Shown here one piece after another: positions 1-5,537 of a stretch of 5,562 bases of DNA. The translations under genes were made by a program, and so were the position numbers. A model generated the notes under the pieces. The model did no database searches. It worked only from the letters and a program-made list of their open reading frames with translations, and was not told the DNA's origin. The first letter of the stretch is position 1. Each line of letters begins with the position of its first letter. This DNA comes from Desulfuromonadaceae bacterium (GTDB lineage Bacteria > Desulfobacterota > Desulfuromonadia > Desulfuromonadales > Geopsychrobacteraceae), in contig DAOWKG010000300.1 in NCBI GenBank assembly GCA_030639985.1, positions 1 to 5,562 of the forward strand, written 5' to 3'.

Positions 1-828
1 CTGATCAAAAAAGACGATGAGGTGGTATATACCAATCAAGACTGTGATGAAGTTGAGACGGTAAAACTGACTGGCCGTTCCATAATGAATGTCAAAGACA
101 TCCTCGACTTTGCCGAGTCGGTGGAAATTACAGCGATTGCAGCAATGCTGCAAAATCAAATTGACTACAACATGGCAATCGCCGCCGAGGGGCTAAAAAA
201 CGACTGGGGCGCCAATGTTGGTTCGGTATTAATTGATGCTTGGGGCGATGATATCAAAGTCAGAGCAAAAGCGTTAGCCGCCGCCGCCTCAGATGCCAGG
301 ATGAGCGGCTGTAGCCTGCCGGTTGTAATTGTTTCCGGCAGTGGGAATCAGGGGATTACCGCCTCAGTACCAGTGATCGAATATGCGAAAGAGTTGCAGG
401 TGGATAAAGAGACATTGTTGCGCGCTCTGGTGGTAGCAAACCTTGTAACGATTCATCAAAAAACCGGTATTGGTCGGTTATCGGCCTACTGCGGAGCGGT
501 AAGTGCCGGCTGCGGAGCTGGGGCCGGGATCGCCTGGCTGCACGGCGGACGCTTCGAAGAAGTTGCCCATACCATCGTCAATGCGCTGGCGACAGTTTCG
601 GGGATTATTTGCGATGGCGCTAAACCATCCTGCGCCGCCAAAATTGCCGCTTCTGTGGATGCCGGAATTCTCGGTTTTCTGATGTTTGAAAGAGGCCAGC
701 AATTTTACGGTGGTGATGGCATCGTCACCAAAGGGGTCGAAAATACCATCAAAAATATCGGCCGCCTCGGTCGCGAAGGGATGCGGGAAACCGACAAAGA
801 GATTATCCGCATCATGCTGGGTGAATAG
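1..828 (+). CDS. cyuA: L-cysteine desulfidase CyuA / UPF0597 (YhaM-like), 5'-truncated by the window edge
   Basis: The frame is open from base 1 to the TAG at 826-828, giving 275 residues. UPF0597/CyuA proteins are about 430 residues, so roughly the first 150, including the N-terminal catalytic region, lie outside the window. The GTG at 22 is internal, not a start. Counting from base 1, visible family hallmarks are the SGSGNQGITAS glycine-rich motif (residues 112-122), YCGAVSAGCGAGAG (163-176) and CDGAKPSC (204-211). The paired cysteines 164/171 and 204/211 are the kind that hold the [4Fe-4S] cluster in the serine dehydratase alpha-like fold. The known family reaction is L-cysteine to pyruvate, ammonia and sulfide, carried out in the cytoplasm. 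The serine-dehydratase alpha chain is related, but the continuous UPF0597 motifs favour CyuA. A terminator follows 6 bases after the stop. No break or frameshift is seen. Family assignment is firm; the exact substrate is inferred. Confidence 0.9.
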   Translation: MIKKDDEVVYTNQDCDEVETVKLTGRSIMNVKDILDFAESVEITAIAAMLQNQIDYNMAIAAEGLKNDWGANVGSVLIDAWGDDIKVRAKALAAAASDARMSGCSLPVVIVSGSGNQGITASVPVIEYAKELQVDKETLLRALVVANLVTIHQKTGIGRLSAYCGAVSAGCGAGAGIAWLHGGRFEEVAHTIVNALATVSGIICDGAKPSCAAKIAASVDAGILGFLMFERGQQFYGGDGIVTKGVENTIKNIGRLGREGMRETDKEIIRIMLGE

Positions 829-834
829 AACCAC

Positions 835-867
835 AAAAGCCCACGATATTATTAACCGTGGGCTTTT
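835..867. terminator. Bidirectional intrinsic terminator between convergent cyuA and yehS-like genes
   Basis: A perfect 11-bp stem pairs 835-845 (AAAAGCCCACG) with 857-867 (CGTGGGCTTTT) around an 11-nt A/T-rich loop. The A and T runs at the stem ends give four U residues at the 3' side on either strand. It begins 6 nt after the cyuA stop and lies 46 nt past the stop of the minus-strand yehS-like gene, so it can end both converging transcripts. The U tract is short, so efficiency may be moderate. Confidence 0.85.
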
Positions 868-913
868 GGAAGCTGCTCGTTAGGAACCGAAAGGATTTAA
901 GGTTTATAAAAAA

Positions 914-1411
914 TCAGCCGGAAGGATTCTCTTCAGAACTAGATTCCGAAGTATCAGGGCGATATTTAAGCTGCACCCCTCTGAAAAAATATCGCATAAT
1001 TTGATCATTACAAACTCGGTAGTGTTTATGATCCGGTCGCCGAAAAAATGCACTTAGTTCGTGCTTACTTATCTGCGCCTCAGCTAAAGCCATAATCGCC
1101 AAGATATCGTCAGCTTGCAGATTTAATGCAATTTTCAATTTTCTGAAGATGATATTATTATTCAAACGCTGCTCGGGCTCGGGTTGGGGACCCTTATTTT
1201 TGCCACGTTTATCGGTAATTAAACCATTCAGAAAGATCGCCAGTTGCGGATCACTGCATTCCTGATACGCAGGATCATCATCCTTTTTTAGCCAGGCGCT
1301 GATCTGCTCCCGCGTGACCGGATAATCGGCCAAGCCAAACAGAGAGATCATTTTTGAATCGCTAAAATCGAAAATAAAGCGGACACGGCGTAAAACATCA
1401 TTATTGGTCAC
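914..1411 (-). CDS. yehS: YehS-like DUF1456 family protein
   Basis: Cytoplasmic protein of unknown function matching E. coli YehS (about 156 aa) along its length. Visible hallmarks are FLNGLITDKRGK, PEQRLNNNI and RRPDHKHYRVCNDQIMRYFFRG. The protein is an internal duplication: NNDVLRRVRFIFDF..ISAWLKKDDDPAYQECSD..LAIFLNGL recurs as NNNIIFRKLKIALN..LSAFFRRPDHKHYRVCND..MRYFFRGV. Each half carries one DUF1456 unit. A Ser/Glu-rich tail of about 15 residues follows. I place the start at GTG 1409-1411 rather than the ATG at 1415-1417. The only Shine-Dalgarno (GGAG, 1419-1422) is one base from the ATG but seven from the GTG, and starting at GTG makes MTNNDVLRRVR align without a gap to YehS MLSNDILRSVR. 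It lies downstream of the DUF6172 gene with about 32 nt between that stop and the ATG, so co-transcription is likely. Stop TGA at 914-916. Confidence 0.88.
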   Translation of the reverse strand: MTNNDVLRRVRFIFDFSDSKMISLFGLADYPVTREQISAWLKKDDDPAYQECSDPQLAIFLNGLITDKRGKNKGPQPEPEQRLNNNIIFRKLKIALNLQADDILAIMALAEAQISKHELSAFFRRPDHKHYRVCNDQIMRYFFRGVQLKYRPDTSESSSEENPSG

Positions 1412-1418
1412 GGGCATA

Positions 1419-1422
1419 CTCC
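1419..1422 (-). promoter_or_regulatory. Ribosome binding site that favours a GTG start for the yehS-like gene
   Basis: On the minus strand GGAG sits one nucleotide before ATG (1415-1417) and seven before GTG (1409-1411). Only the second distance is normal for initiation, so this site argues for the GTG start. Confidence 0.6.
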
Positions 1423-1449
1423 AATCAGAACTGCGATTTGGTTAAATAA

Positions 1450-1809
1450 TCAAGGCTCAAGCTCAGATCCATTCGAGTCAGTTTGAATGACTGAATTTTC
1501 CCCATTTACCTGCTGCTCTGCTTGAGGTTTTCTACTTCGATACCCCGGCTTGACCAGAATTTCCAAATAAAAAGATTCGAGCTGTTCTGCTTCGGCCTGC
1601 GAAATGGACTTATTAATAGCAGACAGATGAATAACTTCACTACTTGCTTCATCAGCACCGAAACGGCAGTCAAAATCCCAAAAATCTACACCATCGGGTA
1701 ACGTTTTTTTCCGTTCTCTTCTGATATATTTTTTAACTTCATATTTGATCGCCTCAACCAAGCGTGGCAGTTTGATCTTGGGGTGGGACATTTTAAAAGT
1801 TTTTTTCAT
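1450..1809 (-). CDS. DUF6172 family protein
   Basis: Small, basic-then-acidic cytoplasmic protein of 119 residues with no assigned function. The family core is clear: MKKTF at the N terminus, PRLVEAIKYEVKKYIRRERK (residues 15-34, strongly basic helix), LPDGVDFWDFDCRFG (37-51), and the C-terminal core strand YLEILVKPGYRSRK (81-94). As I recall it the family usually ends near residue 95. Here an extra 25-residue polar tail rich in Gln, Asn, Ser and Glu follows, probably disordered. The start at ATG 1807-1809 is supported by MKKTF matching the family start and by AGGGA at 1816-1820, six bases upstream. No signal peptide or membrane segment is seen. It is the first gene of a pair with the yehS-like gene 32 nt downstream. 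A weak TAATAT -10-like box lies at 1846-1851, next to the inverted repeat, without a clear -35. Confidence 0.82.
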   Translation of the reverse strand: MKKTFKMSHPKIKLPRLVEAIKYEVKKYIRRERKKTLPDGVDFWDFDCRFGADEASSEVIHLSAINKSISQAEAEQLESFYLEILVKPGYRSRKPQAEQQVNGENSVIQTDSNGSELEP

Positions 1810-1851
1810 AGCAATTCCCTATGAGATGAGAAAGATTAAAAACAAATATTA

Positions 1852-2013
1852 GCCACTGACGCACACAGACAGGGGCATATTTCTGAAACCAAAAAAGCCA
1901 CAATCATTCTAGCGCCCGTTCGCTACGCTTACTCAAGCCACAAAGAGCGCAGAGTTTAAGCTTTTAATAATTGCTTTGAATTTGTCCTGCAACTGTCCGT
2001 GTCTGTCTGTGGC
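1852..2013. repeat. 162-bp noncoding stretch bounded by imperfect 21-bp inverted repeats
   Basis: The left arm 1852-1872 begins GCCACTGACGC and the right arm 1993-2013 ends CTGTCTGTGGC. As inverted copies they match at 17 of 21 positions. The interior holds no gene. It contains two more GCCAC words (1897-1901, 1937-1941), a 5-bp stem TAGCG/CGCTA (1910-1925), and text of the form GTTCGCTACGCTTACTCAAG and CCACAAAGAGCGCAGAG that I associate with dispersed intergenic repeats in some Deltaproteobacteria. It starts four bases beyond the SulP stop and occupies nearly all of the 208-bp gap to the DUF6172 gene. No target-site duplication is evident. It could be a MITE-like element, a dispersed structured repeat, or a transcript-end structure of the SulP gene. 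Copy number cannot be seen from one window. Confidence 0.5.
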
Positions 2014-2017
2014 AAAA

Positions 2018-3556
2018 CTATGCCAGCGAGTCTACTGCCAATTTGTATTTTGGATCTTCCAGATAATTTACATCAATAATGGAAGATGCATTGTCGAGGA
2101 GCTTGCGACAGTCTTCACTCAAATAACGCAGACGTACCGTTTTCCCTACTCTAGCATATCTTTCGGTAAGTTTGTTCAAAGCTTCAATGGCAGAGTGATC
2201 AACTACCCTTGACTCTCTAAAATCAATGATGACTTCCTGTGGATCATTCAGGATATCAAATTTTTCCTGAAATACGGCAATGGAACCAAAAAACAGGGGG
2301 CCAAAAATCTCATAATGTTTCGTACCATATTCGTCGACATGCTTTCTTGCCCGAATTCGGGTAGCATTTTCCCACGCAAACACAAGAGCCGAGACCACTA
2401 CCCCTATCAGGACGGCCACCGCCAAGTTATGGAAAATGACTGTCACCGAAGCGACCAACACCATGACGAACACATCCGCAGTAGGAACCTTACGGATCAT
2501 CTTCAAACTGGCCCATTCGAAGGTACCGATAGCCACCATAATCATCAGACCTGTCAGGGCCGCCATGGGAATTTTTTCGATCAGTGGTGCACCAAAAAGA
2601 ATAAACAGAAGCAGTGCAACCGCAGCGACAATTCCCGACAAACGTTTCCTGCCGCCAGAACTGACGTTGATAATACTTTGGCCGATCATCGCACAACCAC
2701 CCATACCACCGAAAAATCCTGTAACCAGATTGGCTGCACCCTGGGCAAGACATTCTTTATTTCCCCGCCCACGGGTTTCGGTCATTTCATCAATTACCGT
2801 TAAAGTCAAAAGGCTTTCGATTAAGCCAACCAGAGCCATAATAAGCGAATAGGGGAAAATAATCGCCAGGGTTTCAAGATTCAAAGGCACTGACGGCAGA
2901 TGAAACTGGGGCAAACCACCAGAGATTGAAGCGATGTCGCCCACTGTTCGGGTCGGGATCTCAAAAAATATAATGACAACAGAAACAGCTACAATGGCGG
3001 CAAGCGATGCCGGAATGACCTTGGTTAACTTAGGCAAAAAGTAGATGATTGCCATAGTCACCAGCACAAAACCGACCATAGTCAATAACGGCAAACCAGT
3101 TAACCATACTGAAGCATTATCTGCCCCGATGAATTTGAACTGTTCGAGTTGTGACAAAAAGATAACAATAGCCAACCCATTGACAAAACCAAACATGACC
3201 GGGTGGGGTACCAGACGAATAAATTTTCCCAGGCGCAAAAAGCCGACACCCATTTGGATGATCCCCATCAGCACGACAGCAACAAACAAGTATTCAACCC
3301 CATGCATGGCAACCAGACTGACAATAACCACTGCTATAGCACCGGTTGCACCAGAAATCATCCCCGGTCGGCCACCAAAAATGGCGGTAATGAGACCAAT
3401 TATAAATGCCGAATAGAGTCCAATCAATGGGCTTACATTGGCGATAAGCGAAAAGGCTATCGCCTCTGGAACTAGAGCGAGAGCGACCGTCAGCCCGGAC
3501 AAAATTTCATTCTTAGCGTTGTGGCGCGAATTTTTCATTGCAGCAATAAATGTCAT
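2018..3556 (-). CDS. SulP family inorganic anion transporter with C-terminal STAS domain
   Basis: Complete 512-residue inner-membrane transporter. Residues 18-395 are a run of hydrophobic segments with SulP hallmarks: [15 protein letters not shown] (21-35), [17 protein letters not shown] (61-77), and the stretch from GLIESLL (244) through [20 protein letters not shown] (283-302). A cytoplasmic STAS domain fills about 415-505 and contains FGPLFFGS (418-425), [19 protein letters not shown] (442-460) and a final helix. The Ser in DHSA sits where anti-sigma-antagonist relatives carry the phosphorylated Ser. Family members carry sulfate, bicarbonate or dicarboxylates by symport or exchange; the substrate cannot be read from the sequence. 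The chosen ATG at 3554-3556 has GGAA (3561-3564) four bases upstream. Met7 is possible but has no ribosome site. Stop TAG at 2018-2020. It appears to be transcribed alone from a nearby TATAAT box, and no terminator hairpin is obvious after the stop. Confidence 0.93.
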   Translation of the reverse strand: MTFIAAMKNSRHNAKNEILSGLTVALALVPEAIAFSLIANVSPLIGLYSAFIIGLITAIFGGRPGMISGATGAIAVVIVSLVAMHGVEYLFVAVVLMGIIQMGVGFLRLGKFIRLVPHPVMFGFVNGLAIVIFLSQLEQFKFIGADNASVWLTGLPLLTMVGFVLVTMAIIYFLPKLTKVIPASLAAIVAVSVVIIFFEIPTRTVGDIASISGGLPQFHLPSVPLNLETLAIIFPYSLIMALVGLIESLLTLTVIDEMTETRGRGNKECLAQGAANLVTGFFGGMGGCAMIGQSIINVSSGGRKRLSGIVAAVALLLFILFGAPLIEKIPMAALTGLMIMVAIGTFEWASLKMIRKVPTADVFVMVLVASVTVIFHNLAVAVLIGVVVSALVFAWENATRIRARKHVDEYGTKHYEIFGPLFFGSIAVFQEKFDILNDPQEVIIDFRESRVVDHSAIEALNKLTERYARVGKTVRLRYLSEDCRKLLDNASSIIDVNYLEDPKYKLAVDSLA

Positions 3557-3579
3557 GCGGTTCCATTCTTTCGGTTTTA

Positions 3580-3585
3580 ATTATA
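3580..3585 (-). promoter_or_regulatory. Candidate -10 box of the SulP gene promoter
   Basis: The minus strand carries a perfect TATAAT at 3585-3580, 23 bases upstream of the SulP ATG, which would give a leader of roughly 15-20 nt. No good TTGACA-like -35 lies 16-18 bases upstream, so the promoter may need an activator or may be a chance match. The inverted repeat at 3608-3632 lies just upstream of where the -35 would be. Confidence 0.45.
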
Positions 3586-3607
3586 CTTCAGCAGACAACC
3601 ATCCCTG

Positions 3608-3632
3608 CGTTGTGGCGTAAAAAAACACAACG
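3608..3632. repeat. Small inverted repeat upstream of the SulP promoter (possible operator)
   Basis: Perfect 7-bp arms CGTTGTG (3608-3614) and CACAACG (3626-3632) flank an 11-base spacer with a run of seven A. It is centred about 35 bases upstream of the TATAAT box, where an activator or regulator site would be expected. It is not a terminator: there is no U tract after the stem on either strand. A regulator cannot be named. Confidence 0.35.
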
Positions 3633-3812
3633 ATCAGCGCCGTTTGCAGCAGGATTCAGTTGTAAAAATGGTGGTATGGTATCTGGAGCCTGGTACTTGT
3701 CAGGCAGTGGACTACGAGGAAAACACTGATTGAGAAGAGTGCAGCAGAAACAAGTCGCTGTTAATATCAGGTTGCAATAGTCAAATCAAGGTATTTATTG
3801 GCAGGACTGAGC

Positions 3813-3850
3813 AAAAAAGACAGTTCCCATAATAGCAAACTGTCTTTTTT
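3813..3850. terminator. Strong bidirectional intrinsic terminator at the end of the FKBP operon
   Basis: A perfect 13-bp stem pairs 3813-3825 (AAAAAAGACAGTT) with 3838-3850 (AACTGTCTTTTTT) around a 12-nt loop. On the minus strand it begins 28 nt after the SlyD-like stop and ends in six U residues, as expected for an operon terminator. The same structure gives six U residues on the plus strand, so it would also stop plus-strand transcripts from the 3557-3812 spacer. Confidence 0.9.
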
Positions 3851-3878
3851 GGTTTTCTTGATGCTGAGGCATGACCCG

Positions 3879-4334
3879 CTAAAGAATTTCGGCCAATTCA
3901 AATTCGTAGGTCAATTCTTCCCCGGCAAGGGGGTGGTTAGCATCGAGGCTTACCTCTTCGTCGGTGACTTTGACAATCGTGACCATATAAAGGTCATCAT
4001 CCTCACCGGTTACCTCCAGTCCCATACCAACTTCCGGAGTGATCTCCTCGGGAAGTTCGCTACGTTTTACTTTAAATACATCTTCCGGGTCGAAATCACC
4101 GAAAGCATCGTCTGGAGTGATGGTAACAGTCTTTTTTTCACCAACACACATACCGACCAATGCAGTTTCAACCGGAACGTAGAAATCTCCTTCTCCGAGA
4201 GTCAATTCCATCGGGCCATGTTCTTGACACGAGTCATCTTCTGGATCTGCGTAGGTGCTATCAATAATCGTTCCATCGTCTAATTTACCGGTAAAATTGA
4301 TCTTAACCGTGCTTGCTTCTTTTGCCTGAGTCAT
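3879..4334 (-). CDS. FKBP-type peptidyl-prolyl cis-trans isomerase, SlyD-like
   Basis: Cytoplasmic prolyl isomerase and chaperone of 151 residues. FKBP strand and loop motifs are GKLDDGTIIDST (16-27), PMELTLGEG (41-49) and ETALVGMCVGEKKTVTITPDDAFGD (56-80). The insert-in-flap chaperone domain typical of SlyD follows at about 82-127, and the chain returns with SLDANHPLAGEELTYEFEL (129-147), the usual SlyD return segment. Two features are unusual. An acidic insert, YADPEDDSCQEHG (28-40), separates DST from PMELTLG. The usual VIPG active-site segment reads FYVPVE. The long His-rich metal-binding tail of enterobacterial SlyD is absent. With no signal peptide, it acts in the cytoplasm. ATG 4332-4334 has AAGGA at 4341-4345, six bases upstream. 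Last gene of the cupin-greB-68aa-FKBP run, 69 nt after the 68-aa gene, with a strong terminator after it. Family is secure; isomerase activity is inferred. Confidence 0.92.
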   Translation of the reverse strand: MTQAKEASTVKINFTGKLDDGTIIDSTYADPEDDSCQEHGPMELTLGEGDFYVPVETALVGMCVGEKKTVTITPDDAFGDFDPEDVFKVKRSELPEEITPEVGMGLEVTGEDDDLYMVTIVKVTDEEVSLDANHPLAGEELTYEFELAEIL

Positions 4335-4403
4335 TCGTTTTCCTTCCGTTGTTGGTGAGAATTTTCCTGAAATCTACAAATTAAATATTTAGGCTAGCCA
4401 TTC

Positions 4404-4610
4404 TTAACCTTCCAGCAGCGGCTTAATAAACCGGTCGAAGGTGACCTTTTGTTTTGCGGTCAGCAGATCAATATCCCCTTCGTTATCGAGCAAATAGGTG
4501 CCGACACCAATGACTGTTCTGGGCAGATAGCCGGTTCCGGCAACGCTCTGTTCAATTTTATCGGTTCGCTTGCTGATCAGGTTGCTCAGTACGTCCAAAT
4601 CGATTTCCAT
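4404..4610 (-). CDS. Small conserved-looking hypothetical protein, 68 aa
   Basis: I do not recognise this protein. It is 68 residues, soluble, acidic at the N terminus (MEIDLDVLSNLI), with no cysteine, signal peptide or membrane segment. A likely helix (5-22) is followed by a Gly/Pro-rich middle (AGTGYLPRTVIGVGTYLLDN, 24-43) and a second helix (49-66) ending FDRFIKPLLEG. It looks real for four reasons: ATG 4608-4610 has GGGAG at 4619-4623, eight bases away; it lies 24 nt after greB and 69 nt before the FKBP gene on the same strand; it fills the gap almost exactly; and its composition is protein-like with no low-complexity run. Position suggests a role near transcription elongation or protein folding, but that is only context. 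Confidence 0.7.
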   Translation of the reverse strand: MEIDLDVLSNLISKRTDKIEQSVAGTGYLPRTVIGVGTYLLDNEGDIDLLTAKQKVTFDRFIKPLLEG

Positions 4611-4634
4611 ATTTTATTCTCCCGTTGCTTAGCT

Positions 4635-5150
4635 TTATTCAAGCTCTTTATACTCAACCTTGACAATCTCAAGTTCTGTTTGGCCGCCAGGGGTTGAAAA
4701 GGTGACCAGATCACCTTCTACAGCGCCCAGCAGGGCACGACCAATGGGGGATATCCAGCTCACGTAACCACGTGCAATATCTAATTCGTCCACACCGACA
4801 ATACTGAAACCCTTTTCTTCCCCAGCTTCGGTTTCAACCGTGACCGTACAGCCAAAAAGAACTCTCCCCTTGGCTATTTTCTGCTGCTCAGCCGAGTCAA
4901 CAATGGTTGCATCGTGCAGGCGTTGGGTCAGAAAACGGATGCGGCCATCATATTGCCGCAGCTTCCTTTTGGCATAGTGGTAATCGGCATTTTCACTTCG
5001 GTCACCATTACTAGCAGCCCAAGCTGCTGTTTTGACCATCTCGGGTCGCAGTTGGTACAAAATTTCTTTGAGCTCAGCTCGCAACCTCAGAGCACAAGCT
5101 GGGGTCATATAGATCGGGGCCGGCTTCGATATTTTTTGGTTAGCCATCAT
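4635..5150 (-). CDS. greB: Transcription elongation factor GreB
   Basis: Binds in the RNA polymerase secondary channel and stimulates cleavage of the backtracked transcript 3' end, freeing stalled complexes. The N-terminal antiparallel coiled coil (about residues 16-88) carries the tip GDRSENADYHYAKRKLR (49-65), with the metal-handling acidic pair Asp50 and Glu53 at the places of GreA Asp41/Glu44. The C-terminal FKBP-like domain has FSIVGVDELD (115-124), ISPIGRALLGAVEGD (133-147) and TPGG (153-156). The AWAASNGDRSENADY and RIRFLTQRL wording distinguishes GreB from GreA. At 171 aa it is slightly longer than E. coli GreB (158), mostly by an N-terminal leader. The start is uncertain: ATG 5148-5150 and ATG 5145-5147 are adjacent, with only GAAG directly upstream, so the ribosome site is weak. 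It lies 23 nt after the cupin stop and may be translated by coupling to it. Confidence 0.93.
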   Translation of the reverse strand: MMANQKISKPAPIYMTPACALRLRAELKEILYQLRPEMVKTAAWAASNGDRSENADYHYAKRKLRQYDGRIRFLTQRLHDATIVDSAEQQKIAKGRVLFGCTVTVETEAGEEKGFSIVGVDELDIARGYVSWISPIGRALLGAVEGDLVTFSTPGGQTELEIVKVEYKELE

Positions 5151-5173
5151 CTTCTACTACTTCATCCAAATTT

Positions 5174-5524
5174 TTATTCGTAAGCCAAAGGCACCGCACA
5201 AATAAATTTCAACTCTTCTGTTGCCGAGGTATTGCGATACTGATGTTTTTCATTCGGCAACACCATGGAGAAATCCCCTTCCTTGACCGGATGCTCGCCC
5301 CCTGCTTCATCAACCAGAACGCCCTCCCCCGCAATCATGTAATTCATGTGCTCGAAATCGTGAATATGATAAGGGGTATGCCCTCCAGGAGCCACGGTAA
5401 ATACCCGGAAAGAATAATTCGGTGCGGCATCATCCTTGCCAAGGGGAACCTGCTTTTCCACCTTAAAAGCACCTTCCATCTGCATCGGGATTGAAGAAAC
5501 CTGATCTAACGCTATAATATTCAT
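5174..5524 (-). CDS. Small single-domain cupin, four-histidine metal site (TM1459-like)
   Basis: Compact beta-barrel protein of 116 residues, cytoplasmic, with an unknown substrate. Cupin motif 1 is PGGHTPYHIHDFEHMNYMIAGEG (46-68) and motif 2 is GDFSMVLPNEKHQYRN (83-98). His53, His55, His59 and His94 match the four-His metal site of the TM1459 type. The Glu usually found one residue after the third His (the EHE pattern) is Met60 here. The closing strand LKFICAVPLAYE matches this subgroup. I start at ATG 5522-5524, with AGGAG (5533-5537) eight bases upstream. Extending to the TTG at 5558-5560 adds 12 residues that do not resemble the family and has no ribosome site. It leads the run cupin-greB-68aa-FKBP, though anything further upstream is outside the window. 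Such cupins often carry out oxidative or isomerising chemistry on small molecules; the function here is not established. Confidence 0.85.
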   Translation of the reverse strand: MNIIALDQVSSIPMQMEGAFKVEKQVPLGKDDAAPNYSFRVFTVAPGGHTPYHIHDFEHMNYMIAGEGVLVDEAGGEHPVKEGDFSMVLPNEKHQYRNTSATEELKFICAVPLAYE

Positions 5525-5532
5525 ATTAAATG

Positions 5533-5537
5533 CTCCT
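5533..5537 (-). promoter_or_regulatory. Ribosome binding site fixing the cupin start
   Basis: AGGAG on the minus strand lies eight bases before ATG 5522-5524, ideal spacing. The longer frame starting at TTG 5558-5560 would run through it, so the ATG is the better start. Confidence 0.75.

Larger units (their letters stand above)
3557..3812. other. Intergenic spacer with no recognisable gene
   Basis: The stretch between the SulP start and the terminator hairpin holds no credible protein gene in any frame. Short open frames here are antisense extensions of neighbours. It contains the SulP promoter region (3580-3632) and a 5-bp hairpin, GCCTG/CAGGC at 3688-3705 with an 8-base loop. Because the hairpin at 3813-3850 also works on the plus strand, a plus-strand small RNA ending there is possible, but I see no strong promoter for one. 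Confidence 0.5.

Noticed and set aside
22..24. GTG as the start of the desulfidase gene
   Set aside because: The frame is open to base 1 and the protein from GTG would be far shorter than the family; the gene continues off the window.
478..834. 118-aa minus-strand open frame opposite cyuA
   Set aside because: It is antisense to the conserved cysteine-rich part of cyuA, resembles no family and has no supporting context.
1838..1851. Target-site duplication or transposase remnant next to the 162-bp inverted-repeat stretch
   Set aside because: The flanks of the two arms share no convincing direct repeat and no transposase-like coding is present, so I do not call an insertion sequence.
2315..2852. 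Overlapping plus-strand open frames opposite the SulP gene
   Set aside because: They show composition typical of antisense frames of a membrane protein gene (rich in His, Thr, Pro) and no family motifs; SulP on the minus strand is unambiguous.
3798..4283. 161-aa plus-strand open frame
   Set aside because: It runs through the terminator hairpin and antisense to the clear SlyD-like gene; a shadow frame.
4449..4697. 82-aa plus-strand open frame opposite the 68-aa gene and greB
   Set aside because: It spans the ends of two minus-strand genes, lacks a convincing ribosome site and has no recognisable domain.
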